From positions 1,178,001 to 1,242,000 of the forward strand of contig JAWZYV010012530.1 in the NCBI GenBank assembly GCA_038373885.1: a DNA stretch of 64,000 nucleotides. The letters are read 5' to 3'. The translations under genes were made by a program, and so were the position numbers. Shown piece by piece: positions 23,014 to 34,900 of this stretch. The DNA comes from Cheiracanthium punctorium. Lineage: Eukaryota; Arthropoda; Arachnida; Araneae; Cheiracanthiidae. Under the pieces are notes generated by a model, which searched no databases, had not been told where the DNA came from, and saw nothing but the letters and a program-made list of their open reading frames with translations. Numbering within the stretch: position 1 is the first letter of the stretch; every line of letters begins with the position of its first letter.

Positions 23014-23310
23014 TTTCACTGCATTGTAACTCTTAATGCAGAAAAGATACTTTTACAGGAAAAGAAAAGTTCATATTTCATTTGATACGATTCCGAAGAG
23101 AAAGCCATTGTTAATATTTCACTGCATTCTAACTCTTAATGCAGAAAAAGGTGTTTTACAGGCAAAGAAAAACCAATGTTAATATTTCACTGCATTGTAA
23201 CTCTCAATGAAGAAAAAAAAGTTTTACAGGCAAACAAAAACCAATGCTAATCTTTCACTGCATTGTTACTCTTAATGCAGAAAAAGGTGTTTTACAGGCA
23301 AAGAAAGTTC
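23014..23310 (+). repeat. Tandem repeat, four units, 68-bp basic period
   Basis: Units start with TTTCACTGCATT at 23014, 23117, 23185 and 23253, giving spacings of 103, 68 and 68 bases. Each holds CTTAATGCAGAAAAA and TTTTACAGGCAAA in order. The first spacing contains a 35-base insertion or a partial extra unit. The units contain an imperfect inverted pair CTGCATT...AATGCAG that could form a hairpin. They are non-coding, and a diverged single copy lies at 6156-6210. Confidence 0.8.
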
Positions 23311-23684
23311 ATGAAAAAATTTCAAAACATGCAGCTGAAATGATTAATTAAAAAAAAAAAAATCACTGGAAGGATCACAGCACGATCTGTGAATCTTGCG
23401 ATTTCTTCTAGTGACTTTTAAAAATGTATTTATTGTGCCAAGAAAATAAAATAAGTAACATATAACTGTAAATATTCAGGTTTTCCAAAAAGATGTTTAC
23501 TTATTGTTTCATTTTATTTTTTAGTTGAATTAATTCCCAATCAATCTACGTTTTTTTTTTTTTTTTTATCGCAAATTGTGCACTGCTTTGAGATTGTAGC
23601 GTACGGAAGTGTTAAACAAAAACAACATAAGCGAACAAAAATTAGCTTTGATGTTGCTGCTGTGTGTCCATAAGTAAGTGAATG

Positions 23685-24215
23685 CTAGATGGAGCCAAAA
23701 GCGTTGAAAATGAGGGCCGCCAAATCTGGAACCCTGGGGCTATAAAGGATGCCTTGTGGTGGCTTTCCAATCTGAAAAAAGAGAGGCAGTAATGGCTTGG
23801 CAGTCAAAAATAGGGCCTGGTGTTAATTGAGTATCTGAGCGATTTTTGCAGAAGTCGCAGTATCTTGAATTGGCATCTGCAGATACTTCCATGTCACTAA
23901 AATGTCTTGTACGGAGTCTTGCTTTTATAGATGACAGGTTTCTAGAGAGTTAAGATCTGGGATAGAAGGCTTTTTAAAACGCTTATCAAAAATTCTATGT
24001 TCGACAACCGCGTTCGCATCTTTGGAAGTAACGGTAGGGGGCTGATCCAAATCCCGAAGCTTCCTTAGCGAGGAAGTGAGCGCATGCATTGCTCTCGATG
24101 CCCACATGGGCAGGGATCTGCTGGAGGGTTCAAGGTTTGTTAATTTGTCACTATCCATGAAATAGGGGTGCCATAGGCTCAAGAAGTTGGACTTCTAGCT
24201 GTTGGTCCGCGGAAG
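23685..24215 (-). pseudogene. Non-LTR retrotransposon fragment: RNase H and C-terminal region
   Basis: On the minus strand, a frame near 24125-24040 reads LQQIPAHVGIESNACAHFLA followed by KEA. This is the classic C-terminal RNase H motif (IPAHVGIxGNxxADxLAKEA), with Glu-Ser in place of Glu-Gly and His in place of the usual Asp. After a frameshift, DLDQPPTVTSKDANAVV and RIFDKRFKKPSIPDLN continue. After another comes RTRHFSDMEV and a Cys-rich tail (YCDFC...GPIFDC). A last frame, PRVPDLAALIFNAFGSI, ends in TAG at 23687-23685. In a live element the enzyme would degrade RNA in RNA-DNA hybrids during retrotransposition. Multiple frameshifts and loss of the reverse transcriptase show a dead 5'-truncated copy. 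Confidence 0.75.
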
Positions 24216-27196
24216 ACATTTTGTTTAGGCTGCTGATAACTAATTTCGCGGTGTAGAATTAAAAAATAATCATAAAAAAGCTGTTAAACGTACAATTTTT
24301 TTTTCTATTGCTATCACTACTTTGCCTTTACTAGCAAGAAGTGAGAAAAGCATTTAAAACAATCTTCACAATAATGATTCCATTAATTTATCAGGAATAC
24401 TATTGAAATTGAAATCTGTACATATTTTAGACTAAATAATACGTAAAATCATTTAACGTCTATTAAATTCGATGAAGCGTTATCCGTTTTTTCCCTTTGT
24501 GGTATCAAATCTTTTCTCTTTAGAAAGCAGCAGTTGTCATCCATCATTGCTTGTTCCCAATGACCTGGATATAGACTTCTCATACTCGAACCTCCATGTG
24601 GAATCTTTTCTCTTGCTTGCCTGTAACTACGTTCTCTAGGAAGAAATCCAAATGCTGATGTAAAAAATGAATTTTGAGTGTCATTCGAACACCCTATGAC
24701 ATTGTAAGTCTTTAAAAGTTTCTTATATATTTGATAACTTTTAGCATTCTCATCTCTTCAAAATTCTTTTACCACATTCACGAATGATGCCCAATCTTGT
24801 TAATCTGTTAGATTAATTTTTTTTTTCAAAGCTAGGTCGCAAATGATTTTTTTTTTTTGTTTAAGTCCGATAAAACTATTTTCTTTAAGCCTTTGTCATC
24901 ACAAGTCATAGTGGAGATATTTAAATATTCAATTTTATTTTTCAATATCCTTATGTGTATGTAAAGCAGAAGGAAAAATTGATTTGAAGCTTCTGAGTAA
25001 GTAGGTTACTTTCAGTAAAAGTGAAATCGTCAAATATTTAAGAAGTCATGCTAAATTTTTTTACAGTGAAAATGTCACAAGATTTTGAAAATTTTAAAAA
25101 ATTCATAGTATACTTTAAATTAGATATTTTAATGGAAAATCACAAAAATGATAATATAATACAATTTGTTTTACCAAAAATACTGATGGGTATACAAAAA
25201 AAAGCATACCAGTTTTTTATCATTAAAGAAGAATTAAATTTTTTGAAGTTTGCTTTCAATACTTTGCTTTCCGATCAGAAAATTTAAAGGTGTACACAGC
25301 TGATGTAATCCAATCTTAACCAAATAGAACCGTATTCGAAACTCGAAACATAACAAACTGAAAAAAGGAGGAGAAAAACTAAAACAGCTTTACTTTACGC
25401 TTTCCCTGTTATTGTTTTCAGATGGGTATCGGATAAGAGTAGCATTTATCAAGATCAAGATAAAGAAGAGAATTTCTGAAAGAGGAACTTAAAATAGAAA
25501 CCTCTTCCGATACTGTCACATTTATTCCCTTTTTAAGTTTGAAACCAAGATAAAGATGTAGAGAGCACTTTCGAATGCATTCCAATTGTGTGCTAAGTGC
25601 AGTATCTTTTTTCTAATAATATGAAAATGATTGTATTTTGGCTTTGAGATTCTTCATCGTCTCTGTTTTGCGTTTTTGTATACATTTACTTACAGGATTT
25701 TGTTGTTTAAAGCTTAAATATTTGTATATACAAATAAAATATTTTTTGATAGTCTTACCTCTGGAATGTGCGTGAATAGAAGAACAATGTTTTTAATATT
25801 TTATATTGAAAGAAAGCATTTTTAATGTTTTCTTTCTTTTTTTAAGTGCAATTAGTCATGAATTATAACTACAGCAGAATAATCTGCTGTTCAGAACACA
25901 GATGGACCCTGCTGTAAATGTTTTGCAAGGCTTTAATATTTGTTTACTGTTCACTATAATATGCGAATAGGAATATGCATACACATATTCTCCAAACCTA
26001 ACTTTTTGGAATTCGGAAATTTCAAGAATCCCGGATCAGTATTTTAAAAATATATTTGCTATATTTACATGAAACGTGTATTACTTTTAATGAATTTATG
26101 TTTATTTATGTAATTACTCTATAATTGAATGAATGTAAAACAGTTATAAAATTTCCTCGTGGTTTAAAATATATGTTTAATTAAGTTTACGTATGGTCTA
26201 AAACATTTATTGAGCTAAGTTGTCTTTCATAATTTTTTAAAACAAGCTACCTTACGAATGCTATTCTAATACTAATGCGAATTACTTCTTTTTGCAATAC
26301 CTCCAGAAAAATTTTACAACAAGGAAAATCATTCGTTGTACATTTAAGTAAAAAGCTGCGGCTATTTATATCCACTAATAACGAATAATAATTACTTGGC
26401 TTTAAGATGAATTTATTTGCTTACTTACATATAAACAAGAAATTGAGAGTGAACTCCTCTGCCTACTTTTTTACTGCAAATAGTGATGATACTAATATTA
26501 AAGCTAATATTAATACTACTAACGAAAACAATTTTCATTCTCTGGAGAGTTTTAAACTGTTCCGTTAATGAAAAAGCAGAGATTTCGGTACCAGAACAAA
26601 CACAACTAATATTGAAGATATGTATATAAATTTTTGTTATTAAAGCAATGCAAACTACGTAGAAAACGATTAAAATATAGAACGTTAAATTTTTATCTAC
26701 AGCATTTTGAATGATCAAAAATATCAGCCTTAAATTGACGGTTTTCTCTTGCTTTAGTTGAACAATGAATGATCAATACTGATAAACAAAATATAAAAGG
26801 AAATAGAGAAGAATTAATAAGCTCTAGCTGTACGTCTGATGGCTGTTTCATAAGCAATGAATGAGTTATTTCAAAGACTATAGCAGAAACAAAACTGAAG
26901 ACAACAAGTAATACATTGAATAACGCACTTTTGGTAAAGCAAGTCCTTTAATCACTAAACCGACATCTGAAAATTCCCCAGTTCTCATACTTTTATCAAT
27001 ATTTTATTTGAAATTAAAAGGAAAGTAGTCCATTTAAGAAATATTACTTTTACAGAACATGCAGTCGGGATGTAAGCTGATTGAATGAAGTATTTGGTAG
27101 TAGGTTTTCAAGAAAATGATTACAAGAAATCAATGAAAACTTTTTAAAAATTTTTTATTTTTATGTTAATTCTATCTACCGTAAGCATATATAGGA
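24216..27196. other. AT-rich intergenic DNA
   Basis: Apart from the minus-strand frame described at 26425-26745, only chance frames occur, for example 25048-25287, whose Phe/Lys/Ile content mirrors base composition. No repeat ends were recognised. Confidence 0.45.
26425..26745 (-). other. Unrecognised open frame with one hydrophobic segment
   Basis: About 107 codons are open on the minus strand from after a stop near 26746 to a stop at 26425. A strongly hydrophobic stretch (FYILIVFYVVCIALITKIYI) is followed by a Cys-rich short loop and a Ser/Ile-rich tail. The length and pattern could fit a C-terminal exon of a fast-evolving arthropod membrane protein such as a gustatory receptor, but no diagnostic motif (for example TYhhhhhQF) is present. 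Chance is quite possible in A/T-rich DNA, where Ile, Phe and Tyr codons dominate. No upstream exon was found. Confidence 0.2.
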
Positions 27197-27749
27197 TTAA
27201 TTCTTTGAGGCGCAACCCTTTCCCAAAGCTGAAAAAAGGGCAGCCGTTGCCATCGCTCAACTTAACTACCAGTAAGATGGCGGACGATCGAAACGTTCAT
27301 CGCGTGCCACAGATCTAGAGAGCCTTTGACGACTTTTTGACGACTTTAGAGACTTTTTGACGACAGCTGGCTGTGCGCATGCACAGCCAGCTGTCGTAAA
27401 AAAAAAGGGTTTCTAGATCTGTGGCACGCGATGAACGTTTCGATCTTCCGCCATCTTGCTGGTAGTTAAGTCGAGTGATGGCAACGGCTGCCCTTTTTTC
27501 AGCATTGGGCAATCTATCGAGCTGTTCTCGCCTTCTTCCATTTTTCAGCAGATATCGGTGCTGTTAAAAATAATCGTGACAATTTTTTTTTTACGGGAAA
27601 TGACGTGCTAAAAAGTAAAGGATTCTCGTGGAGCTATGTCACCCGCAACTATTTTTATAAAAATCAAATCTATTCTTCGTGACTGGCAACAGTCAAAACG
27701 TCAGAGCTTGGTGTTCCCAGAGCGGGAACACTGCGCGTTAAAGGGTTAA
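27197..27749 (+). mobile_element. Full-length non-autonomous piggyBac-type foldback element
   Basis: The element (27201-27745, 545 bp) lies between TTAA sites at 27197-27200 and 27746-27749. The left end is TTCTTTGAGGCGCA (two C-to-T changes) and the right end, reversed, CCCTTTAACGCGCA. Most of the left half is one long foldback, with arms at about 27222-27324 and 27407-27509 of about 103 bases each. An inner apex at 27361-27396 is itself a perfect 16-bp stem with a GCAT loop. Between arm and apex, GACGACTTT-type words repeat. The right 235 bases are unique sequence shared with the 22-kb copy. It has no coding capacity, so mobilisation would need a piggyBac transposase from elsewhere. Confidence 0.85.
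27361..27396. repeat. Perfect hairpin at the apex of the foldback
   Basis: The arms CGACAGCTGGCTGTGC and GCACAGCCAGCTGTCG are perfectly complementary around GCAT. This apex is where the half copy at 6421 ends and lies within the part missing from the 22-kb copy. Confidence 0.9.
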
Positions 27750-28955
27750 AAAGGGAAAAATACTTTTCTTATACTTTATGAAACAAAAATTTTAAATTGC
27801 ATAGTATTTTCCCTTTAATTTCCTTCCTTAATATTCCTTTAAGAGTTCATGCAGGACCCTACAGATTTACAATTTATCAGTATTTTAAAACATTTACTAT
27901 GATTAAATTCATCAACACGTGTATACACGTCTATATTAGCTCAATAAAACGCTCTCAATTTATGACTAGAAATAAATTTTCCCTGAAAGGACAAGATGGA
28001 TGCCCAGTTATTTATAGAAGGTAGGAATTTCTCTCTCTGAGGCACTCGCACTGGCCATTAGTATCAATAAATACCGAATCGTGCAAGCGTAATTGCACAC
28101 AGGATTAATAACCTAGGCTTTAACGCGCTATCTGCCAAGAACACTTATTCGTATAATTTAGGACTAAGTTTTAGTTGCTCTTTTCTTGGTTAAAGAATGC
28201 TGCTACAGAAGGTTGCCAGAAAAAAGTTTTATTACCTGCAACAAAAGCTGGAGTGATAATTTTATTTTCTTTTTCACGCTCAACATCGTAATCCTTTTTT
28301 ATTAATAGAATTATATATCTATTAGCCTGTTCATAAATTTTTATTCATAATTGAAAAAAGAATGTTGATATGTTTATAGCTTCCTTCTGTCTGTCACTTT
28401 TTTGCAAGCCATTTTAGTTATCTTTATTTATTGAACGTTGTTTAAGATGTGATTTAGAGAAGTATGAAAAACAGTTTTCCTTTACTCGAATTTCCAAACT
28501 TCCTGAGAAATCCGTAGTTGTGTGGCAGGGTTATGGCACCAGTTATTGACACCTTAAGGAAATTTTCGAGTTATTAACGTTCGAGACTTAGATCAACTTT
28601 CAAGTTATTAACTTGTTTTTATTTATAAAGCAATATTTACATTTCAAAGGTTTTCTTTATGTGCAAGGTCTGCACTACCGATACCATTCATTACTTTAGT
28701 CAAGTGAATAAAAGTTTCCGTTTTATGACTGAAAATTCAACAGCAATTTTTTCCCATATTATTAACATGAATGAAATAGTTACTGACATAGATAAGAACC
28801 AATTATTGACAAGCGCATTCATTTATTGGCGGTTAAAGGGATCACATTATTGACACCGTAATAAAATTTTGAATAGATTAAGGTAACATTACAAGAAAAA
28901 AATAAATTAAATGCAAATTTTAAAATAGGTTCATATATTCTAAACTAGAATCTCA
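27750..28955. other. Intergenic DNA, no gene seen
   Basis: Two chance frames (27797-28024, 28659-28853) have no recognised domains. The part at about 28020-28220 is more balanced but not open. GTTATTAAC/TATTGACACC words repeat at 28535-28860 without a clear period. Confidence 0.4.
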
Positions 28956-28959
28956 GTTT

Positions 28960-30450
28960 TTCATCTTACTTAACTTTTGCTTCTCACTCTTCTTGTTTTT
29001 CATCATCATTGCTTGAGATTGCATGTGCTTTCCTTCGTTACTTGGATTTTTTTTTTTTTTTTTTTACTTTGGCTGCATCATTGCTGTTTTCTTTTCTTTC
29101 TCTGCTATTTTTTGTAATTTAATTTGTTGTTTATTCAGCTCGCGCTAATGTTCACGATTTTCTGCTCTCTTGTTTTTCTGTTTTCATATTTATCTTCGGG
29201 TCATTCTTATAATCCGCTGAAGACACTACACTACGCATTACGCTGAGCGTGTGTTGCGTTTTATACATCTATAAATGGATTTGTTCCAGATCTATCTGAC
29301 TTGGAATCATTGGCAGGATGGACTCATGACGCTCTCTTTGAAAGCCATGATATGACAGAGGTATTGGTTCCTTCAGTGAATAGGAATGAATATTTCCAGT
29401 TGCACAGATATGTAACAATAAATGTAGTTCTCCTCTTGATCTGTTGTATGCATTGATAAACTCCTGGTCACTGAATTCTCCTCCAAAAGCTTCCAAAGTC
29501 TTCATTAATTGCCCCCATCAAACATCTTTTCATCTTTTCTAACCATGAAAAGAGAAAAATCTTTAATAAGTCTAGTTCCTGTTTTTAAAAAAACGTAACA
29601 TTTTTTGAAAAAATTCTAAGTTGCTGCTCTTTTGGCCCGATCCCTTGATCTAGGGTTTTCGTTTGACATCAGAATACCCCGAGAGCAAAAAATACTTAAA
29701 ACTAAAAAAGTGAGCTGCACTCGGAGATTTATCCTGTTATCCTGGCGATTCTTTGAAAGAATTGACTGTTTCTTCACCAATGAACCTCCCTTTCGAATTA
29801 GGTTCGAATATATTGGAGAAGTATTCGTAAAAGGTGTAACCTGTCATTTTTTCATTTTCAGAATTCACTACGCTTCAATCATCAAGAATGCTTTAGGTGA
29901 TATTAGGCACTGTTTCGCATTTGAACACGGCATTGATGGGACTGAATCACTGAAAGAATTATCTGTAATAAGTACAGCAAAGCACTCTTTTTCCTCATTA
30001 TTTACTGAGAAGTATATGTTCTTTGTACCCTTGAATGTCTATACTTTTTGCATTGGGAATTTAGAGAAAATGCTGTTTCGTCACCACTGAACACTCTTCT
30101 TGGATCTTCTAAATATCGTAAGTTTTTTTTTCCTTTCGCTGTAATACTTACAGAGCCAGGCTTAGAACTGATTGAGAGCTGACTGGTTGCTTTCTAAATT
30201 AAATTAATACGGGTACCAGCATAATTACTAACTGTTCTTGCAGGTGAAACACTATCCTTCAGAATACTCAGTGCTGCTAATATTTATCCCAAAACAAAGA
30301 TTTTGTAATCATATGTTTTTTCTTCTTTCAACCTGACCTTTCCTCTATTGCTTAGAAGAGCTTGTTGGAGCCATTAGAAAAGCCAACCTGAAAATGGAGA
30401 ACATAAGCTTGTCGATTTTAAACTTCCATTAATCAGAAGAAGCGAAACCG
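28960..30450 (-). pseudogene. Eroded pogo/Tigger-jerky-type transposase
   Basis: Read leftwards, RYLEDPRRVFSGDETAFSLN (codons near 30115-30060) matches the first-Asp block (NADETAF) of pogo/Tigger and jerky-like DDE transposases. After a frameshift, YFSVNNEEKECFAVLI follows (about 30015-29968), the next conserved block. Further left, GYTFYEYFSNIF (about 29840-29800) matches the block before the second catalytic Asp. The second Asp region and the last D/E are not recognisable. A frame at 29505-29269 and a Lys/Glu/Gln-rich tail (29230-28960) fit the usual C-terminal region. No CENP-B-type HTH is clearly readable upstream. Multiple stops and frameshifts show a dead copy. The 152-codon plus-strand frame 29632-30090 is its antisense shadow. 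Confidence 0.65.
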
Positions 30451-31499
30451 TTGATTTCGGTGGAAAAATTACAAGATAATAGATGAGAAAATGCAATCTG
30501 TGTTACTGAAATCGAGAACAAATACCCATGCAAACTGTGTCACACAAAGCGAAAACAATTACACATATGTAAAGTGTGTGCTCAAAACGAGAACAAATCA
30601 CAGTTATAAGTTTTGTCTAATTCACAGACATGCAGAATATTGTTCGAGTCCTAAATGTATATTTATTAACATTTCACATTCTGTCTACCTAATTAGATCA
30701 AAAATGGCAATATCTGAACATTTAAACGGTCGATAATTCGTTCATAACTTTGGAATTATTCACTGAAATGTGAATCTGTTTGTTTTTAAATTGTGTTAAC
30801 AAAATTTAAGGGGAGATAGGGCACATAATAAGGAATCAGAATCACACAGAAATGTGGTGTTCGGAAATGCGTAATCATGTAGCTGTTAATAATCACTTGG
30901 GAACGGGTGCTGAAACAAAAGTGAACTTTCCGACCCTTGCTTGTCAAAAACTAACGTAGATTTCTCAGAAAACCTGAGACTAAAATCTAGTTTAAAAATT
31001 CTTCTTCATTTCATAGATGAAATTTTTGGTGACACGCGCATTGTACATGAAACTGGATAAAGAAATTAGACAAACACTTTGAACATTTTTCATCACGTGA
31101 TTATTACCAGGTAAGTGAAAGCAGCTTTTTCGACCCCCACATTAGTATGGGATTCCGAGTCCTTATGTGCCCTATGTCCCCTAAAATTTTGGAAAAACAA
31201 TTTATATTCCCCTGTATATATACATATATAATTAGTATCACTAGCATGTACTGTTTTGTCTGTTTTAAACATATTTGTCTAGAAAACTTATTTCTATACC
31301 AATAAAAATGTAAAAAATAATATTTAAATAGAAAGATTTCTTTTAGCAGGATATGATGTCGCAGACCTCTGTATAACATAACTTTTTGAAGTAAACGTAA
31401 AAAAAAAAAATCTGGAGTGACTCCACTCGACTTTCCGAACACTTAAGATTAAGATCATTACCAAGCAATTAAATAAATTTTAATCAAAGAATAATTCAA
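30451..31499. other. Intergenic DNA, no gene seen
   Basis: At 30490-30610 a short motif (GAGAACAAAT, GTGTG) recurs two or three times about 55 bases apart, a weak tandem pattern. The minus frame 31104-31442 (112 codons) has no recognised domain. Confidence 0.4.
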
Positions 31500-31961
31500 A
31501 CATATATACCGAATTGAAGTTCAATCGACTGTACCGTTTAAACGCTAGCGCACTTCCAAGAATTTCTCCCCATAGGCCATAATGTAAAAGAAATCTTTGT
31601 CGTAGTCCTGTAGAAAAACTATAACTCCTATACACACCAAAATCAATACCGGTCTTGCGACGGTGGTTTATAACATGTATACCCAATTTGAGCTCAATCG
31701 AATGTACTGTTTAAACGCTAGCGCACTTTCAAGAATTTCCTCCCATAGGATATAATGTAAAAGAAATCTTTGTCGTAGTCCTGTAGAAAAACTATAAGTC
31801 CTATACACACCAAAATCAATACCGGTCTTGCGACGGTGGTTTATAACATATATACCCAATTTGAGCTCAATCGAATGCCCCGTTCAGGAGCTATCGTGTT
31901 CACTCACATACACACAAACACACATACACACACACATACACACATACATACATACATCTCG
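31500..31961. repeat. 173-bp tandem repeat (2.3 units) ending in a CA-rich microsatellite
   Basis: GCTAGCGCAC and ACCGGTCTTGCGACGG each recur exactly 173 bases apart (for example 31651 and 31824), and two units are nearly identical. A third unit is entered (TATACCCAATTTGAGCTCAA) and diverges near 31880. From about 31905 the sequence becomes CACATA/CACACA repeats. The block ATTTGAGCTCAATCGAATG followed by a CA-rich tail resembles the common end of some arthropod dispersed repeats. Two related minus-strand frames (31480-31686, 31668-31859) are the same repeat translated and are not genes. Confidence 0.85.
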
Positions 31962-34900
31962 TAAAAATAGCATGAATGAATTCAGAAGACCTCAAAACGT
32001 GTAAATACACCAAAATATCGAATTCGAATTTTTTCATGATTACAATACTTTCCTTACATGGTACGTGTTCGGAAAGTAAAAATTAAGCGATTGACAAAAA
32101 GAGAGAGAAAGCGTGTTGTTGCATCTATTTGTGTTATTGCATTGTGTTTTATTTACATTTTTATTCTCATAGTGTTTACTAATAGCTTGCGATAAAAAAT
32201 GTAAGACATCTGCTATCAAGTAAACCATGCTTGTTTTCGTATTTCTTCTACTAATTCGATTTTTGCTAGTTTTCGTATATTTTTTACTAATTGTTTCGTT
32301 TGTATAAAGATTTATACAGTAAATGTATTTATATATACGTATAATAAATAGCTGCATTCTATAAGTACTACTGAAAAGCCACTCATACAAAGTTAAATAC
32401 CTAGAATGAAGTTTTGGACTAGCTTGCAGGATTCTTCAAAAGAAAATGTGTTAGTCTTATTTAACATCTTTTTACGTAATAGAAAAAGAAGGGGAAAAAA
32501 TATTAATCAACTTTTAAAAAGGCATCTCTGAGCTATGCAATTTTCATTTGAATATTACTCGGTTTAAATATTGATACCAATAATATTATGTATCACTCCA
32601 AGCAATTTGTCTTGGTAGAGTTATGAGGGAAAAACATTTTACTCAAAGTAACTTAACATCAGAGAAATCGTGCGGTTTGTCCAAAGGCTTTCTAACAATT
32701 TCCAGCGCCTATCTGAACTTGATAAATAATCCATTTCCTTCCCGCCCATCAAGAAGTAATAACACTACCAAAGATATCCTCTGATTTTTTTTTTCTATTT
32801 ATTTTCCGTCGGTCTAAATCATTCCAACCCTCATTAAGGCTAGAAGACGCCATCACTAATTTATTTTACACAAGACTGAACTTGGATATTTATATATTTT
32901 TTTCGCTAAGACATTTAAAGATGTAAAAAAAAATAAGATTTTTGTAATCATTTAGTTTTCATTAAAATTATGCCTTTCAATGTAGATTAAAGATTTATTT
33001 AGTTACAAAAAAGAATGGCTAGGGGATAAATTTTGTTTCTGTATGCTCCGTAAATATGAACTTTATTTACGTTTGTTTGTTACGATAAATTCTTTTTTTT
33101 TACAAATTACCATTTTTTTCTTATGAATTATTTCTTTTATTTTCTTATTATTTTAAAGTTTGTTTTTTGTAAACTGCGAATAACTAGAAAAAATGATACT
33201 ACCAAGTAAATATGTTTAAAGTCAAATTTAACAAGCAAACAATACAATTTTTCAACTTTTTAAATTGTGCACCACAGGGAATTCTCTTCAAGGACAAATA
33301 TTAGTAACCTGTTTGCGGTAAAGTAATACTTGAATTTAATCTTTCTCCACTTAAAATAAATATCTTCATATTCAATTTATAATATTTATCGAAATCGGAA
33401 TTGCATTTTCTTCTAAAAACGTTTGAAATTCGCATTCAACAAACAATTCGCATTTGAATGATTTCTTTTTGCCGGGAACATCTCCTTTCATATCAGATCA
33501 ATATTCAAAATCATTTTATTTGTGAAAAAATATTAAATTGGCTAATCTAGAAAATCTTTTTTAGACGAATTGGGATCGCAATTTTTCTTCAAAGCTTGAT
33601 AACCCTGACTCTAATATGAAGTCATTATCACTTGAAACACACCTAATTTTTTCAAGCAAATGATTAACTTCTTTTACTCTTCGAAATAAATTACCTCTGC
33701 AAGTAGCGAAAAATCGCTTAAAAAATAAGGTAACGGATGAAGTTTTAGATTTTTGAAGTAGCGCAGATTATGTTCTTTATTTTTATAAATAATAATGAAA
33801 ATTTTGAAGCGGATCGGACAAACGGTGTAGATTTTATTACGTTTTTGTGCTTAAATTTTTAATATTTTTAGAGTAATGGTGGTAAAAGTTTTATCTAAGA
33901 GTGTTTTTCCGGGACTGCTATAAAGTGAATGAATGAGGTATCAGATTAACTGTATAGCGAGATAAGTGTAATAATAAATGTATTAAAGTTTGTAAATTTG
34001 TCGAATTTTTAAACACAAATAGAATACTAAGAAAAAAAATAAGAATGTTGTAAATGTTCTTAATTATTCCCAGATTCAATTAGTTTAAATTAAAATACAG
34101 AATTTTATGAGATATCAGCATTGTTTATCGTCAAAAACACAAAAAAAAATATTTCCAAATACAAATGCATATTCTTGCTGTAAAAAAGGAACTAGTTTAA
34201 CAAAATATAATAAATATTTCGTTGACTTTTAAATTGCAGAATAACATTTCGCAATTTGAAATTAAATGCATCCCAATGTCATTACTGGTGACTGCTAAAG
34301 TATCACTTAGATTCATTTCAGATTCTTAACGCACTTAAAACCCATTAAGAAAATGGAGTTACGGGCAATGAATTTAGGGTTGGGAGCATTTAAGCTAGTT
34401 GCGAAGTTCGGCAAAAAATCTTTATTTATGACCATTTTGTCGTAGTTGGTATGCCAAAGTTATCAGCTCAATGTAATCGTAGGATTTTAAACATCGCGCA
34501 TTTAATTCTATGATTAAACTAGATTAAATTTACATTAATGCTGTTTTATTGCGTATATTTGTGCGTGTCAGATAGGCAAATTGATTTACTTGTAAGCAGC
34601 ATTTTAGATTCAAGTAAAAATATTTTGAAATCACATACTGCAATATACTTTCTTTTTTTGCATTCTTTTAACGATTTTGATATTTTGAAATAATATTTTG
34701 GAGTTATTTATTGCGTATATTTATGTTTTCGCATAAAATTTATTTACAGTGGTAGGCCATTTTTTGTAATTTTTTACGACATTGAGTACAGCAATATACA
34801 TAAGTTGAAGAGATTTTATATAGAGAATATATGTGCGCATGCGCGCGGACTGATGGATCTGAATATGTGCTGTAAAGCTTTGATTGGTATAAAATGCATT

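Noticed and set aside
29632..30090. 152-codon plus-strand frame
   Set aside because: It is the antisense of jerky/pogo-type blocks that are recognisable on the minus strand.
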